A DNA stretch of 39,878 nucleotides, taken from the NCBI GenBank assembly GCA_945872085.1, contig CAMBYG010000009.1:1-39878 (forward strand), given 5' to 3'. The translations under genes were made by a program, and so were the position numbers. The notes beneath the pieces are model-generated. The model searched no databases, was not told where the DNA came from, and saw only the letters and a list, made by a program, of their open reading frames with translations. Below, piece by piece: positions 25,432-33,609 of the stretch (position 1 is its first letter; each line of letters starts with the position of its first letter). This stretch comes from Chitinophaga pinensis (GTDB lineage Bacteria > Bacteroidota > Bacteroidia > Chitinophagales > Chitinophagaceae).

Positions 25432-26634
25432 TTACTTATTCCTATACTGCTGATAGATCATTCCTGTACAAAAAATATAAACAAAAACACCGGATTGAAT
25501 TTCTAGTGCCGGCTCTACGAGTAAGCCTAAAATCTGAATGGTAACAAACAATAGGGCAATAAAAGGATAGTGTTTATATACGGTCCAAAATGGAATTAGG
25601 ATATACGTAATAAAAAGTAGGAGGCCCACGCATCCAATGGAAAGCAGCGTAATGAGTAATTGATTATGCGGTAATAGCATTTTATCTTCGGGCACTTGAG
25701 GAAACGATTGATGATAACCATTTTTCATAGTTTGCATAACATCCCCTTCTCCAAAGCCAAAAATAGGTGCTTTTTTTATTTCCTGTACAGCCACTCTATA
25801 AGATATTAGCCTACCAATATCACTGTAGTTGGGATCTAATTTTTCTGCACTTTCAGCTTGTGTAAATTGAAGCGCGCTATAATACAGATAACCTATTTTA
25901 TTTTTAAAGGTGCCTATGGTGGAATAAGCTATTGCAAAACAGCCAACAAATGCTAATAGCAAAGCAAAGCAATAACGCCAATGATATTTATACCCAAGAT
26001 GTAAAGCATACATAAATAATCCAATATATAAAGCTAACAATGCTAATTTTGATGCAATAACATGTATAAATAACAAAAGTAATAACACAGCTAGAAAGAG
26101 CAATATTTTAGACCCCTTCTGCTCAAACAAGCCAATATTAATAAGGGCAAAAAAGCAAATAAAAACGATGAGTAAACTTAATTGAATATAGTTGCCATAG
26201 GCTAAGGTGGGCAAACTATGGGCAAAGCGATATTGTTCTACATAAAAAGCATACTGGGTGATGAAGAAATATAAACTATAGGATGCGGCTATTATACCGA
26301 TGAGCAAGGATATTAGAATTAGCTTTTTTAATTGCACATGGCTGAATCTAGGAGCTGTTGCAAATGCAATAGGTAAGAAAAAGAGCGGAATTTTTACTTG
26401 AAGGTGTTCCCAAAAATAATTCCTATCTGCACTCCACAAAAAAGATACCAAAAGCAACAGGCCAAACAATAATGATGTGCGTATCCAATTATTAGCCATC
26501 AAGGATTTGTAATCACACTTCCAAAGGCTATTTAAAACAAACAAGCCCATTCCCATAGATAATAATGCCCTACTAAAAACAAAACCAATCAACATCAAAC
26601 AAATAAAAGCAAGCGCTTTATCATTTTTATTCAT
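25432..26634 (-). CDS. O-antigen ligase family membrane protein (Wzy_C)
   Basis: A protein of 400 residues with about ten or more hydrophobic segments and a large loop near residues 240-330. This loop has RVAVQEIKKAPIFGFGEGD and LLPHNQLLITLLSIGCVGLL, the pattern of the O-antigen ligase/polymerase (Wzy_C) family, with the conserved Arg, the G-x-G pair and the His-Asn. It would join or polymerise surface glycans on the outer face of the inner membrane. A GTG at 26724 would add 30 residues and overlap the divergent meaB gene by 19 bases; the ATG at 26634 starts just before the first membrane segment and is preferred. The substrate is unknown. Confidence 0.82.
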   Translation of the reverse strand: MNKNDKALAFICLMLIGFVFSRALLSMGMGLFVLNSLWKCDYKSLMANNWIRTSLLFGLLLLVSFLWSADRNYFWEHLQVKIPLFFLPIAFATAPRFSHVQLKKLILISLLIGIIAASYSLYFFITQYAFYVEQYRFAHSLPTLAYGNYIQLSLLIVFICFFALINIGLFEQKGSKILLFLAVLLLLLFIHVIASKLALLALYIGLFMYALHLGYKYHWRYCFALLLAFVGCFAIAYSTIGTFKNKIGYLYYSALQFTQAESAEKLDPNYSDIGRLISYRVAVQEIKKAPIFGFGEGDVMQTMKNGYHQSFPQVPEDKMLLPHNQLLITLLSIGCVGLLLFITYILIPFWTVYKHYPFIALLFVTIQILGLLVEPALEIQSGVFVYIFCTGMIYQQYRNK

Positions 26635-26654
26635 GATATTTACAAATGGAATTT

Positions 26655-26662
26655 TATTTTTG
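26655..26662 (+). promoter_or_regulatory. -7 promoter element for meaB
   Basis: TATTTTTG matches TAnnTTTG and lies 43 bases before the GTG start of meaB. The -33 position has no clear TTTG. Confidence 0.4.
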
Positions 26663-26705
26663 TGAATAGAATGCATACCTAATAAACGAAAAAAGTAATT
26701 TTTTA

Positions 26706-27608
26706 GTGCAAGACAAGATAACACAAATACTTCAAGACATAAAATTGGGCAATTTCCAAGCTATAGCCAGAGCCATAACAATGGTAGAAAATGACTTAGC
26801 AGGATCTGAAGCATTATTGCAACATCTAAGTGCACAAAAAGACACTAAAGTAGTGGGAATAACTGGACCTCCGGGCGCTGGAAAAAGCACCTTAGTAAAT
26901 GCCCTTTTACATTACTGGATGCAACAAAATAAGCGAATAGCTGTGCTTGCCGTAGACCCTTCATCACCCTTTAATCTAGGTGCCTTACTGGGGGATAGAA
27001 TACGAATGTCGGAATTCTATACACATCCTAATGTTTATATTCGCTCTTTAGCAAGCAGAGGTGCTTTGGGAGGGTTACATCATCAGATTTATGAAATAAC
27101 CGACATCTTAAAACATGCCAATTTTGATTATATATTAATAGAAACAGTAGGTGTAGGTCAAAGCGAGATTGATATTGCCGGCATGGCTGATTGTACGGTG
27201 GTTACCCTTGTTCCAGAAGCAGGTGATGAAATACAGACCTTAAAATCGGGCATCATGGAAATAGCGGATGTTTTTGTAGTAAATAAAGCGGATAGACCTT
27301 TAGCCGATAGCTTAATCAATACACTTAAAGCAATGCTACATGACCATGCTACCCATTCCATAGAAGTTATAAAAACAATTGCTAGCCAAATGGAAGGAAT
27401 GGAGCACTTGTCACAAGCTATAGATGCAGCACTAGTTAAAGAAGAAAATAATAAAGAACGTAAATTGGCACTTACCTTAGATAAATGTTGGCGCATCATA
27501 CAACATAACAAAACCAAATCGATTAATAGAAATGAAATAGAAGCGCAATTAGAAAAAAGTATAAGTAATAAAGATTTTAATCTATACAAATTTTGCGCAC
27601 ATTACTAA
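26706..27608 (+). CDS. meaB: Methylmalonyl-CoA mutase-associated GTPase MeaB
   Basis: A 300-residue G3E GTPase that gates cobalamin loading onto methylmalonyl-CoA mutase and protects the enzyme. The P-loop is GPPGAGKST (54-62). VDPSSPFNLGALLGDRIRM (about 80-98) is the family signature, ETVGVGQSE gives the metal and switch region, and NKADR is the guanine-specificity motif. The start is GTG at 26706, chosen because it restores the helical N-terminus (KITQILQDIKLGNFQAIARA) present in the family; the first internal ATG would remove it. The mutase genes are not in this window. About 70 bases separate it from the next gene. Confidence 0.93.
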   Translation: MQDKITQILQDIKLGNFQAIARAITMVENDLAGSEALLQHLSAQKDTKVVGITGPPGAGKSTLVNALLHYWMQQNKRIAVLAVDPSSPFNLGALLGDRIRMSEFYTHPNVYIRSLASRGALGGLHHQIYEITDILKHANFDYILIETVGVGQSEIDIAGMADCTVVTLVPEAGDEIQTLKSGIMEIADVFVVNKADRPLADSLINTLKAMLHDHATHSIEVIKTIASQMEGMEHLSQAIDAALVKEENNKERKLALTLDKCWRIIQHNKTKSINRNEIEAQLEKSISNKDFNLYKFCAHY

Positions 27609-27680
27609 ATATATAATATTTTATTTTTAATGTAATTTATCTAACTTTACAAAAATCACAATTAGTTACTAATTAACATT

Positions 27681-28784
27681 ATGTCCTATTTATTTTTAAT
27701 TTTATTATTTACAAGTTTTATAGCTTCCCTTTTATTGGCTATATTTCTTATGCCAAGAATTATATATATAGCTACTAAAAATAGATTTTTGGATACCCCT
27801 GATAACGAACGAAAAGTTCATGATCGTATCATAACCAATTTAGGCGGAATTGGCATATACTTAGGTTTTATTGTAGTATCCTTATTCTCTTCTATTACCC
27901 TTGTAAAAATAAATGAATTAGGCAGTTTACCTTTCTTTCAAAATTGGTATTATATCGTAATTGCAACTTTTATACTATTTATCACCGGCGTAAAGGATGA
28001 TTTAGCAGGCCTCTCCCCTTTTAAGAAATTTGTAGCACAAGCAGTTGCTGCCTTCATAGTAGTATATTTTGCAGACATAAGATTACTATCGTTTCACGGA
28101 ATTTTTTGGATAAATGAGCTCCCTTACATCATAAGTATTATTTTTTCAATTATTGGTATCATTTTTGTAACTAATGCATTTAACTTAATTGATGGCATCG
28201 ATGGATTAGCTGGTAGTATGGCATCAATTATTTTAGTCATTTTAACGATACTATTTACCTTAAACAAAAATTACAATGAGGCAATAATCAGTATATCTTT
28301 ACTTGGAGCAGTTGTTGGATTTTTAAAATTCAACTTAGCGCCTGCACGAATATTTATGGGCGATACAGGATCATTAATATTGGGCTTTTCATTAGCAACA
28401 CTTTGCATTGTATTCATTAAAGATATTGCAACCTCTAATCAGATAAGCACTATCATTACAGGTACTGGTGGAGCTACATTGATAACGCTAGTAATACTCA
28501 TCATTCCCATATTTGATACCTTTAGAGTATTTACAATTCGTATTTTTAAAAAGGGCTCTCCTTTTCATGCAGACCGCAATCATTTGCATCATAAATTACT
28601 TGACGCCAATTTTTCTCATAATCAAATAGTACTTACCTTCTCTGTGGTATTTTTAATTTTATTGGCCATCACTTATAGTTTGCATTTTATTTCTACCGCA
28701 ATAGCATGCATCGCTTTATTTACAAGCATCATATTCATTCTATTAGGATTTTCGCTTTATCTAAAGCCAACAAAAAAGGATTAG
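27681..28784 (+). CDS. WecA/MraY-family polyprenyl-phosphate sugar-phosphate transferase
   Basis: A 367-residue membrane enzyme with about eleven helices that moves a sugar 1-phosphate, usually GlcNAc-1-P, from UDP-sugar onto undecaprenyl phosphate to start O-antigen or other surface glycan synthesis. Cytoplasmic loops carry VKDD (104-107), NAFNLIDGIDGLAG (165-178), MGDTGS (226-231) and HADRNHLHH (296-304). This last motif is the WecA/TagO form and differs from the MraY one, so it is not the peptidoglycan enzyme. A TAACTTTA at 27652-27659 resembles a -7 element with one mismatch. The stop codon lies inside the left arm of the terminator. Confidence 0.92.
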   Translation: MSYLFLILLFTSFIASLLLAIFLMPRIIYIATKNRFLDTPDNERKVHDRIITNLGGIGIYLGFIVVSLFSSITLVKINELGSLPFFQNWYYIVIATFILFITGVKDDLAGLSPFKKFVAQAVAAFIVVYFADIRLLSFHGIFWINELPYIISIIFSIIGIIFVTNAFNLIDGIDGLAGSMASIILVILTILFTLNKNYNEAIISISLLGAVVGFLKFNLAPARIFMGDTGSLILGFSLATLCIVFIKDIATSNQISTIITGTGGATLITLVILIIPIFDTFRVFTIRIFKKGSPFHADRNHLHHKLLDANFSHNQIVLTFSVVFLILLAITYSLHFISTAIACIALFTSIIFILLGFSLYLKPTKKD

Positions 28785-28803
28785 CAAACGCTAATCCTTT
28801 TTT
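28772..28803. terminator. Bidirectional terminator between the WecA-like gene and guaA
   Basis: The arms 28772-28785 (A-run then GGATTAGC) and 28790-28803 (GCTAATCC then T-run) are exact complements around the loop AAAC. It lies between convergent genes and abuts the guaA stop. Confidence 0.87.
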
Positions 28804-30342
28804 TTATTCCCATTCAATAGTTGCAGGTGGCTTAGAACTAATATCGTACACTACTCTATTTATTCCTTTTACTCTATTTATAATATTATTAGAAATTTGA
28901 GCTAATAAATCGTAAGGCAAATGTGCCCAATCTGCGGTCATGCCATCTACAGATGTTACCGCTCTTAAGGCTATAGTAAATTCGTAGGTGCGCTCATCAC
29001 CCATTACCCCTACACTTTGCACGGGCAATAAAATAGCACCTGCTTGCCATACCTTATCATACCATCCAAACTCTTTTAGGGTATTGATATAAATAGCATC
29101 TGCTTCTTGCAACATAAGTGCTTTATCTTCAGTCACAGCTCCTAAAATGCGAATACCCAAACCTGGTCCAGGAAACGGATGGCGCGATAAAAATAATTCA
29201 TCAATCCCTAAGGCTCTTCCAATTCGTCTTACCTCATCTTTAAATAACAAACGTAAAGGCTCTACTAATTGCAAATGCATTTTCTCTGGTAAGCCTCCTA
29301 CATTATGATGCGATTTAATGGTTACAGAAGGTCCATTCACCGATACCGATTCAATAACGTCTGGATAAATCGTTCCTTGACCTAAAAAGCTCACATCCGT
29401 TAGATGTTGCGCTTCTTCTTGGAAAATATCAATAAACAAACCACCTATAATTTTACGCTTTTTCTCCGGATCTGATTCACCGGCTAAAGCAGTATAGAAA
29501 CGTTGTCGCGCATCGATCCCTTTTGTATTTAAATGCAATTGCTTGTAGCCTTCTAATACTTGGGTAAATTCATCTTTACGCAACAAACCATTATCCACAA
29601 AAATACAATACAAATTATCGCCTATCGCTCTTTGTATTAAGGTAGCGGCCACCGTAGAATCTACACCACCACTTAATGCCATCACTACCTTGCCATTGCC
29701 CACTTGTTTTTTGATAGCTGCAACCGTAGTTTCAATAAATCCGTCGGGTGTCCAATTTTGTTGACAGGCACAAATACCCACTACAAAGTTTTTGATGAGT
29801 GTTTTACCTTGTTCACTATGCGTAACTTCTGGATGGAATTGAATACCATACATTGGAAATGTTGTAAATCCATCTGCAGCTTTAAAAGCAGCAACCGGTA
29901 TACTCGCCGTAGTTGCAATGCAATTTAAATTGGTAGATAATTCCTTAACAGAATCGGAATGACTCATCCATACCTGCGACCCATTTTCAATAGCAGCAAA
30001 TAAAGGATCTGTAATGATATTATCTAAATGAGCACGACCATATTCTCTATGTGCTGATTTACCAACTACGCCACCTGTAGATTGCGCTATTAATTGCGCA
30101 CCATAACAAACACCTAAGACAGGTACTTTGGCAGCAATAGCTAATACATCTGGTTTAGGGGCAAATTCATCGTTTACAGAATACGGACTGCCCGATAAGA
30201 TAACACCTTTGATGGCACTTGAATAATCAATAGGTTTAGTGCAGGGTTGTATTTCGCAATACACATTCAATTCTCTGATACTACGAGCAATAAGCTGTGT
30301 ATATTGAGAACCAAAATCTAAAATCAATATTTTATCTAACAT
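28804..30342 (-). CDS. guaA: GMP synthase (glutamine-hydrolysing)
   Basis: A 512-residue two-domain enzyme that turns XMP, ATP and glutamine into GMP. The N-terminal amidotransferase domain has GVCYGAQLI with Cys79 as nucleophile and [11 protein letters not shown] with the catalytic His and Glu. The ATP pyrophosphatase domain has the P-loop SGGVDST (about 225-231). The C-terminal dimerisation domain ends PPATIEWE, which is the normal family end. It follows the DUF3467 gene by 10 bases on the same strand and is probably transcribed with it; guaB is not in the window. Confidence 0.97.
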   Translation of the reverse strand: MLDKILILDFGSQYTQLIARSIRELNVYCEIQPCTKPIDYSSAIKGVILSGSPYSVNDEFAPKPDVLAIAAKVPVLGVCYGAQLIAQSTGGVVGKSAHREYGRAHLDNIITDPLFAAIENGSQVWMSHSDSVKELSTNLNCIATTASIPVAAFKAADGFTTFPMYGIQFHPEVTHSEQGKTLIKNFVVGICACQQNWTPDGFIETTVAAIKKQVGNGKVVMALSGGVDSTVAATLIQRAIGDNLYCIFVDNGLLRKDEFTQVLEGYKQLHLNTKGIDARQRFYTALAGESDPEKKRKIIGGLFIDIFQEEAQHLTDVSFLGQGTIYPDVIESVSVNGPSVTIKSHHNVGGLPEKMHLQLVEPLRLLFKDEVRRIGRALGIDELFLSRHPFPGPGLGIRILGAVTEDKALMLQEADAIYINTLKEFGWYDKVWQAGAILLPVQSVGVMGDERTYEFTIALRAVTSVDGMTADWAHLPYDLLAQISNNIINRVKGINRVVYDISSKPPATIEWE

Positions 30343-30352
30343 AGCTTAAATA

Positions 30353-30667
30353 TTAGGCTTCCGCTTTAGGTCCGCCAAAGTTAAAAGGAAGGTTCATCAT
30401 TTCTCCATCTTTAATTGGACCATGATTAGCCTCAAAATTTTTTACATTATCAACTAGTGCTTTCATCAATCTTTTGGCATGCTGCGGTGTCATAATCACA
30501 CGAGCTTTCACCTTAGACTTTGGTGTATTTGGCATGACATTTACAAAATCAAACACAAATTCAGCAAAAGAATGCGTTATGATGGCTAAGTTAGCATAGC
30601 TTCCATCTGCCATTTCTTCACTTATTTCGATATTTAATTGTGGATCTTGAGGAGTATCTTGTTGCAT
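30353..30667 (-). CDS. DUF3467 domain-containing protein
   Basis: A 104-residue protein of a family common in Bacteroidota with no established role. Family marks are the start region LNIEISEEMADGSYANLAIITHS, the segment EFVFDFVNVMPN, and KARVIMTPQHAKRLMKAL. No signal peptide, membrane helix or catalytic motif is visible. An alternation of strands and one central helix suggests a small alpha/beta fold. It has its own -7 promoter element and lies 10 bases upstream of guaA, so the two share a transcript; whether they share a function is unknown. Confidence 0.88.
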   Translation of the reverse strand: MQQDTPQDPQLNIEISEEMADGSYANLAIITHSFAEFVFDFVNVMPNTPKSKVKARVIMTPQHAKRLMKALVDNVKNFEANHGPIKDGEMMNLPFNFGGPKAEA

Positions 30668-30686
30668 GAGATCGATTTAATTGACG

Positions 30687-30694
30687 CAAAGTTA
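30687..30694 (-). promoter_or_regulatory. -7 promoter element for DUF3467-guaA
   Basis: TAACTTTG on the minus strand is a full match to TAnnTTTG. It lies 19 bases before the ATG at 30667, giving a leader of about 15 bases. The -33 region is not clear. Confidence 0.55.
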
Positions 30695-30729
30695 GTAAAA
30701 AAAAGCAACTCCTATAAATAATAAAGCAT

Positions 30730-30759
30730 TTCGAATCTGCACAAAAAAAAGTACTTTTG
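30730..30759 (+). promoter_or_regulatory. gldD promoter placed directly against the start codon
   Basis: TTCG (30730-30733), an 18-base spacer and TACTTTTG (30752-30759) match the -33/-7 pair with one change in the -33. Only four bases (ACCT) lie between the -7 element and the gldD ATG at 30764, so the transcript would start at or next to the ATG. Confidence 0.55.
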
Positions 30760-30763
30760 ACCT

Positions 30764-31366
30764 ATGAAATTAGTTACAACGCTACTCTTAATAAGTACCC
30801 TTGCAATACTGAGCTGTAAACCCAAAGTATTTACGCCCAAGCCACGTGGATATTATGCTATAGCACTCCCTAATCACGCATATACGCTATTTAGCAAAGC
30901 AGGCTTCCCTTATCAATTCGAATACCCAAGTTATGGTACTATTCTAAAAGATACCACAATGACTACGTTTATGAAGGATAAGAATGGCATTGATTATTGG
31001 ATTAATGTAGATTTCCCTCAATGGAATGCGCGCATATATTTATCCTATAAAAACATGAAGGGTGCTGGGGATTTAGAAAAACTGCTAAACGATGCGCATG
31101 AATTATCCTTTGTACATACCAAGAAAGCAGATTACATTAACGAACCCGAGTTTCATAATGACAGTACGCATGTGCATGGTGTTTATTATGATGTAGGAGG
31201 CAATGCCGCTTCTGCTATTCAATTTTTTGCTACCGATTCTAATAAACATTACCTAAGAGGTGCATTATACTTTAATGTTACCCCCAATGCCGATTCTTTA
31301 CAACCAATGGTAGCATTTTTAAGTAAAGACATTGAGCATCTTATCAAAACACTTCGTTGGAAATAA
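30764..31366 (+). CDS. gldD: Gliding motility lipoprotein GldD
   Basis: A 200-residue lipoprotein of the GldD family, needed for gliding motility and linked to type IX secretion in Flavobacterium johnsoniae. The signal peptide ends in a lipobox with Cys18 (LAILSC). The mature part starts with the family signature PKPRGYYAIALPNHAY, followed by FPYQFEYPSYG and the segment WINVDFPQWNARIYLSYK. The beta-rich remainder has no catalytic motif. No other gld, spr or por gene is in the window. Presence of GldD does not prove motility, because the gene also occurs in non-gliding species. The start is fixed by the signal peptide. Confidence 0.92.
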   Translation: MKLVTTLLLISTLAILSCKPKVFTPKPRGYYAIALPNHAYTLFSKAGFPYQFEYPSYGTILKDTTMTTFMKDKNGIDYWINVDFPQWNARIYLSYKNMKGAGDLEKLLNDAHELSFVHTKKADYINEPEFHNDSTHVHGVYYDVGGNAASAIQFFATDSNKHYLRGALYFNVTPNADSLQPMVAFLSKDIEHLIKTLRWK

Positions 31367-31380
31367 GTACCCCAATAAAT

Positions 31381-31455
31381 GGTCTCGTAGTTCAATGGAT
31401 AGAATAGAAGTTTCCTAAACTTTTGATCCCAGTTCGATCCTGGGCGAGACTACCA
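31381..31455 (+). tRNA. tRNA-Arg (anticodon CCU)
   Basis: A 75-base tRNA including an encoded CCA (31453-31455). The acceptor GGTCTCG (31381-31387) pairs with CGAGACT with a G-U closing pair, and the discriminator is A. The anticodon arm GAAGT-TTCCTAA-ACTTT gives anticodon CCT, which reads AGG. The T arm is CCCAG-TTCGATC-CTGGG and the variable loop is short. It lies 14 bases after gldD and may be transcribed from that promoter. Confidence 0.94.
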
Positions 31456-31504
31456 TTTTTAAGTTTTGTAAAAAAAATATCCCCTTACTCTAAATTCATT
31501 TTTT

Positions 31505-33406
31505 ATGCGTAAAATCTACCTCGGCTTTTTATCCATTTGCATTTCAACATCTATCCATGCACAAAAAGAAATAGCGCTCCAGCCTTTGAGCATTACCAGC
31601 AATCGATTGCTACAAACAACAACAGAAAGTGGCAGGAATATTACGGTTATAGAAGGTAGTGCTTTAGGAAACACGCCCAACCTTTCCATCGACGAGTTAC
31701 TAAAATATGTACCCGGATTAGAAATACAGTCGCGAGGACCCATGGGTGCGCAAAGTGATATCGGCCTTCGTGGGAGCACCTTTCAACAAACACTCATTTT
31801 ATTAGATGGCATAAAAATCAACGATCCTATTACTGGGCATTTCAATAGCTACATACCCATTGCTCCCTATGAAATTGCGCGCATAGAAATTTTGAGAGGA
31901 TCGGCTGCAGCCCAATATGGCGCAGAAGCTGTGGGTGGGGTTATTCATATTATTAGTAAAACCTTTAGTCGCAAATTAGTACATAATCAAGATCAGGCAC
32001 AACTAAATATAGCTGTTGGCGCCCACAATTTATTACATGCTAATGCAGGTGCAGCTTATAGTAAAAACAACCTGCAAATTTGCATGGGTATTTTAAGCAA
32101 CAATACAAATGGGGCTCCATTAAGAGCTGGAAATGGCTATGCGAATAATAATACCATTAGTCTTTCAAGTGCTATTACCATAAATAAGCATTGGCAGATA
32201 GCCCTTCGAAGTAGTTATGATCATAGAGATTTTGCTGCTCAAAATTTTTATACTCCTTTCGTCAGTGATACTGCTACAGAAAAAGTAAGTACCCTATGGA
32301 ATCAATTGCAAGTAAATTATCTAGGCAAGAAAAGAAGTCAGGAAATCGCCCTAGTAAATAAAATTACAAATGATTTTTATCTGTATAATGCTATTGCATC
32401 GGCCAACGAGAACAGTGCAAATTTTACTTTATTACAATATCTCAATAGTTCCATAACAAAAACGAAACTTCACTATTCCTTCGGCGCACAAGTATCTCAT
32501 AAAGCTATTCTTTCTAATGACCGAGGCAATCATCAATCATATGAAGCGGCACTTTTTGGAACCCTATATTATAATATACATCACTGGCATATTGCAGGCA
32601 GTTTGCGTAATAATTGGGATCAAAGTTATGGTGCAATTTTACTACCCCAAATAAATGCTGCTTATCAAAATCAGCATATAAGCTATAGATCAGCTATTGG
32701 CAGAGCCTTTCGCAATGCTGATTTTACTGAACGATTTAATAATTACAACAAAGCATTGGTAAGAGGGGGAAGTATAGGCAATCCAGATTTGAGTGCAGAA
32801 AAATCATGGAATTTTGAAATAGGTGCCACAGCAACTGTATTGCCCAATATAATATTGCATACTACCCTTTTTTACAGAATACAAAACGATGTTATTGATT
32901 GGGTAAATACGAGCTATGCAGATATACCTAGAAAAGAAAATCTGCTTAGTAATGGTAGTTATGCTTTAGCTAAAAATATTCAAGAAGTTACAACACGTGG
33001 AATGGAAATCAACTTACAATACCATAAAGCATTACCTAAACAGCTTTGGGACATTCAGGCTGGACTATCCCTCTTGCACTCAGAAAGCAATAATCCGACG
33101 CCTTCTTTTTATATAATTTCGCATGCGAAAATATTGGCTCAAAGCAGCATAGCTTATCAATACAAAAACTGGCAATGCAGTATTCAGCTACTTTATAAAG
33201 AAAGAAATACATTGGAAGCGCCTGCTATACAAGCAAGCATTAGCAAAGACTATTTTGTTGCCAATGCTCGCTTGGGCTATCAAATTTGTAAGCACATAGG
33301 GCTCTATACCCAATGCAATAATGTATTGGACAACAGCTACAGCGATCTATTAGGTAGCCAAATGCCCGGAAGGTGGTTAAGCATGGGAATAAACAGTAAG
33401 TTTTAA
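31505..33406 (+). CDS. TonB-dependent outer-membrane receptor
   Basis: A 633-residue receptor that would take up a scarce nutrient across the outer membrane using TonB energy. A signal peptide (about 1-19, ending SIHA) is followed by a plug domain (about 28-155) with SIDELLKYVPGLEIQSRGPMG, DIGLRGSTFQQTLILLDGIK and IEILRGSAAAQYGAEAVGG. The 22-strand barrel fills the rest and ends with the aromatic residue Phe633. It lacks the carboxypeptidase-like N-terminal extension of SusC proteins, and its size resembles BtuB or siderophore receptors. The ligand is unknown. The tRNA-Arg ends 49 bases upstream; a hairpin follows 138 bases after the stop. Confidence 0.92.
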   Translation: MRKIYLGFLSICISTSIHAQKEIALQPLSITSNRLLQTTTESGRNITVIEGSALGNTPNLSIDELLKYVPGLEIQSRGPMGAQSDIGLRGSTFQQTLILLDGIKINDPITGHFNSYIPIAPYEIARIEILRGSAAAQYGAEAVGGVIHIISKTFSRKLVHNQDQAQLNIAVGAHNLLHANAGAAYSKNNLQICMGILSNNTNGAPLRAGNGYANNNTISLSSAITINKHWQIALRSSYDHRDFAAQNFYTPFVSDTATEKVSTLWNQLQVNYLGKKRSQEIALVNKITNDFYLYNAIASANENSANFTLLQYLNSSITKTKLHYSFGAQVSHKAILSNDRGNHQSYEAALFGTLYYNIHHWHIAGSLRNNWDQSYGAILLPQINAAYQNQHISYRSAIGRAFRNADFTERFNNYNKALVRGGSIGNPDLSAEKSWNFEIGATATVLPNIILHTTLFYRIQNDVIDWVNTSYADIPRKENLLSNGSYALAKNIQEVTTRGMEINLQYHKALPKQLWDIQAGLSLLHSESNNPTPSFYIISHAKILAQSSIAYQYKNWQCSIQLLYKERNTLEAPAIQASISKDYFVANARLGYQICKHIGLYTQCNNVLDNSYSDLLGSQMPGRWLSMGINSKF

Positions 33407-33609
33407 GACTATTTTTTACTAAAATCTTATTTGCTCTCAAGAATATGATAACAAAAAACAATAAACCCTTGTATTTGCATTACAACAAGTTTTGCCAAAG
33501 CCTTTAAACTTCAAACCCTTCTAAAAAAAGAAACAATAATTAAGGGCTCCAATATAATTGGAGTCTTTTTTGTATATTCATATAATAATTATAAAATACC
33601 TGATTTATT
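33407..33609 (+). other. Intergenic region before the transhydrogenase operon
   Basis: A 203-base AT-rich region with no open frame that I would call a gene. No full TAnnTTTG match is present; AAGTTTTG near 33487-33494 is one base off. The only clear structure is the hairpin at 33545-33571, 38 bases before the pntA start. AGCCTTT at 33499-33505 could pair with AAGGGCT (33542-33548), which would compete with that hairpin, but in such AT-rich DNA this may be chance. Confidence 0.4.
33545..33571 (+). terminator. Intrinsic terminator-like hairpin upstream of pntA
   Basis: GGCTCCAAT (33545-33553) pairs with ATTGGAGTC (33557-33565, one G-U pair) around the loop ATA, followed by six T residues (33566-33571). 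It is oriented to end plus-strand transcription, either of the TonB-receptor gene or, as an attenuator, of a leader for pntA. Confidence 0.75.

Noticed and set aside
26635-26724. GTG start for the O-antigen-ligase-like protein at 26724
   Set aside because: It would overlap the divergent meaB start by 19 bases and add a polar segment before the first membrane helix; the ATG at 26634 fits better.
27158-27589. 143-codon frame antisense to meaB
   Set aside because: Ser/Cys-rich shadow of a well-supported GTPase gene, without recognisable domain or promoter.
31381-31455. tRNA-Arg as integration site of a mobile element
   Set aside because: No integrase, no repeated tRNA 3' end and no foreign-looking genes occur downstream; the next gene is an ordinary TonB-dependent receptor.
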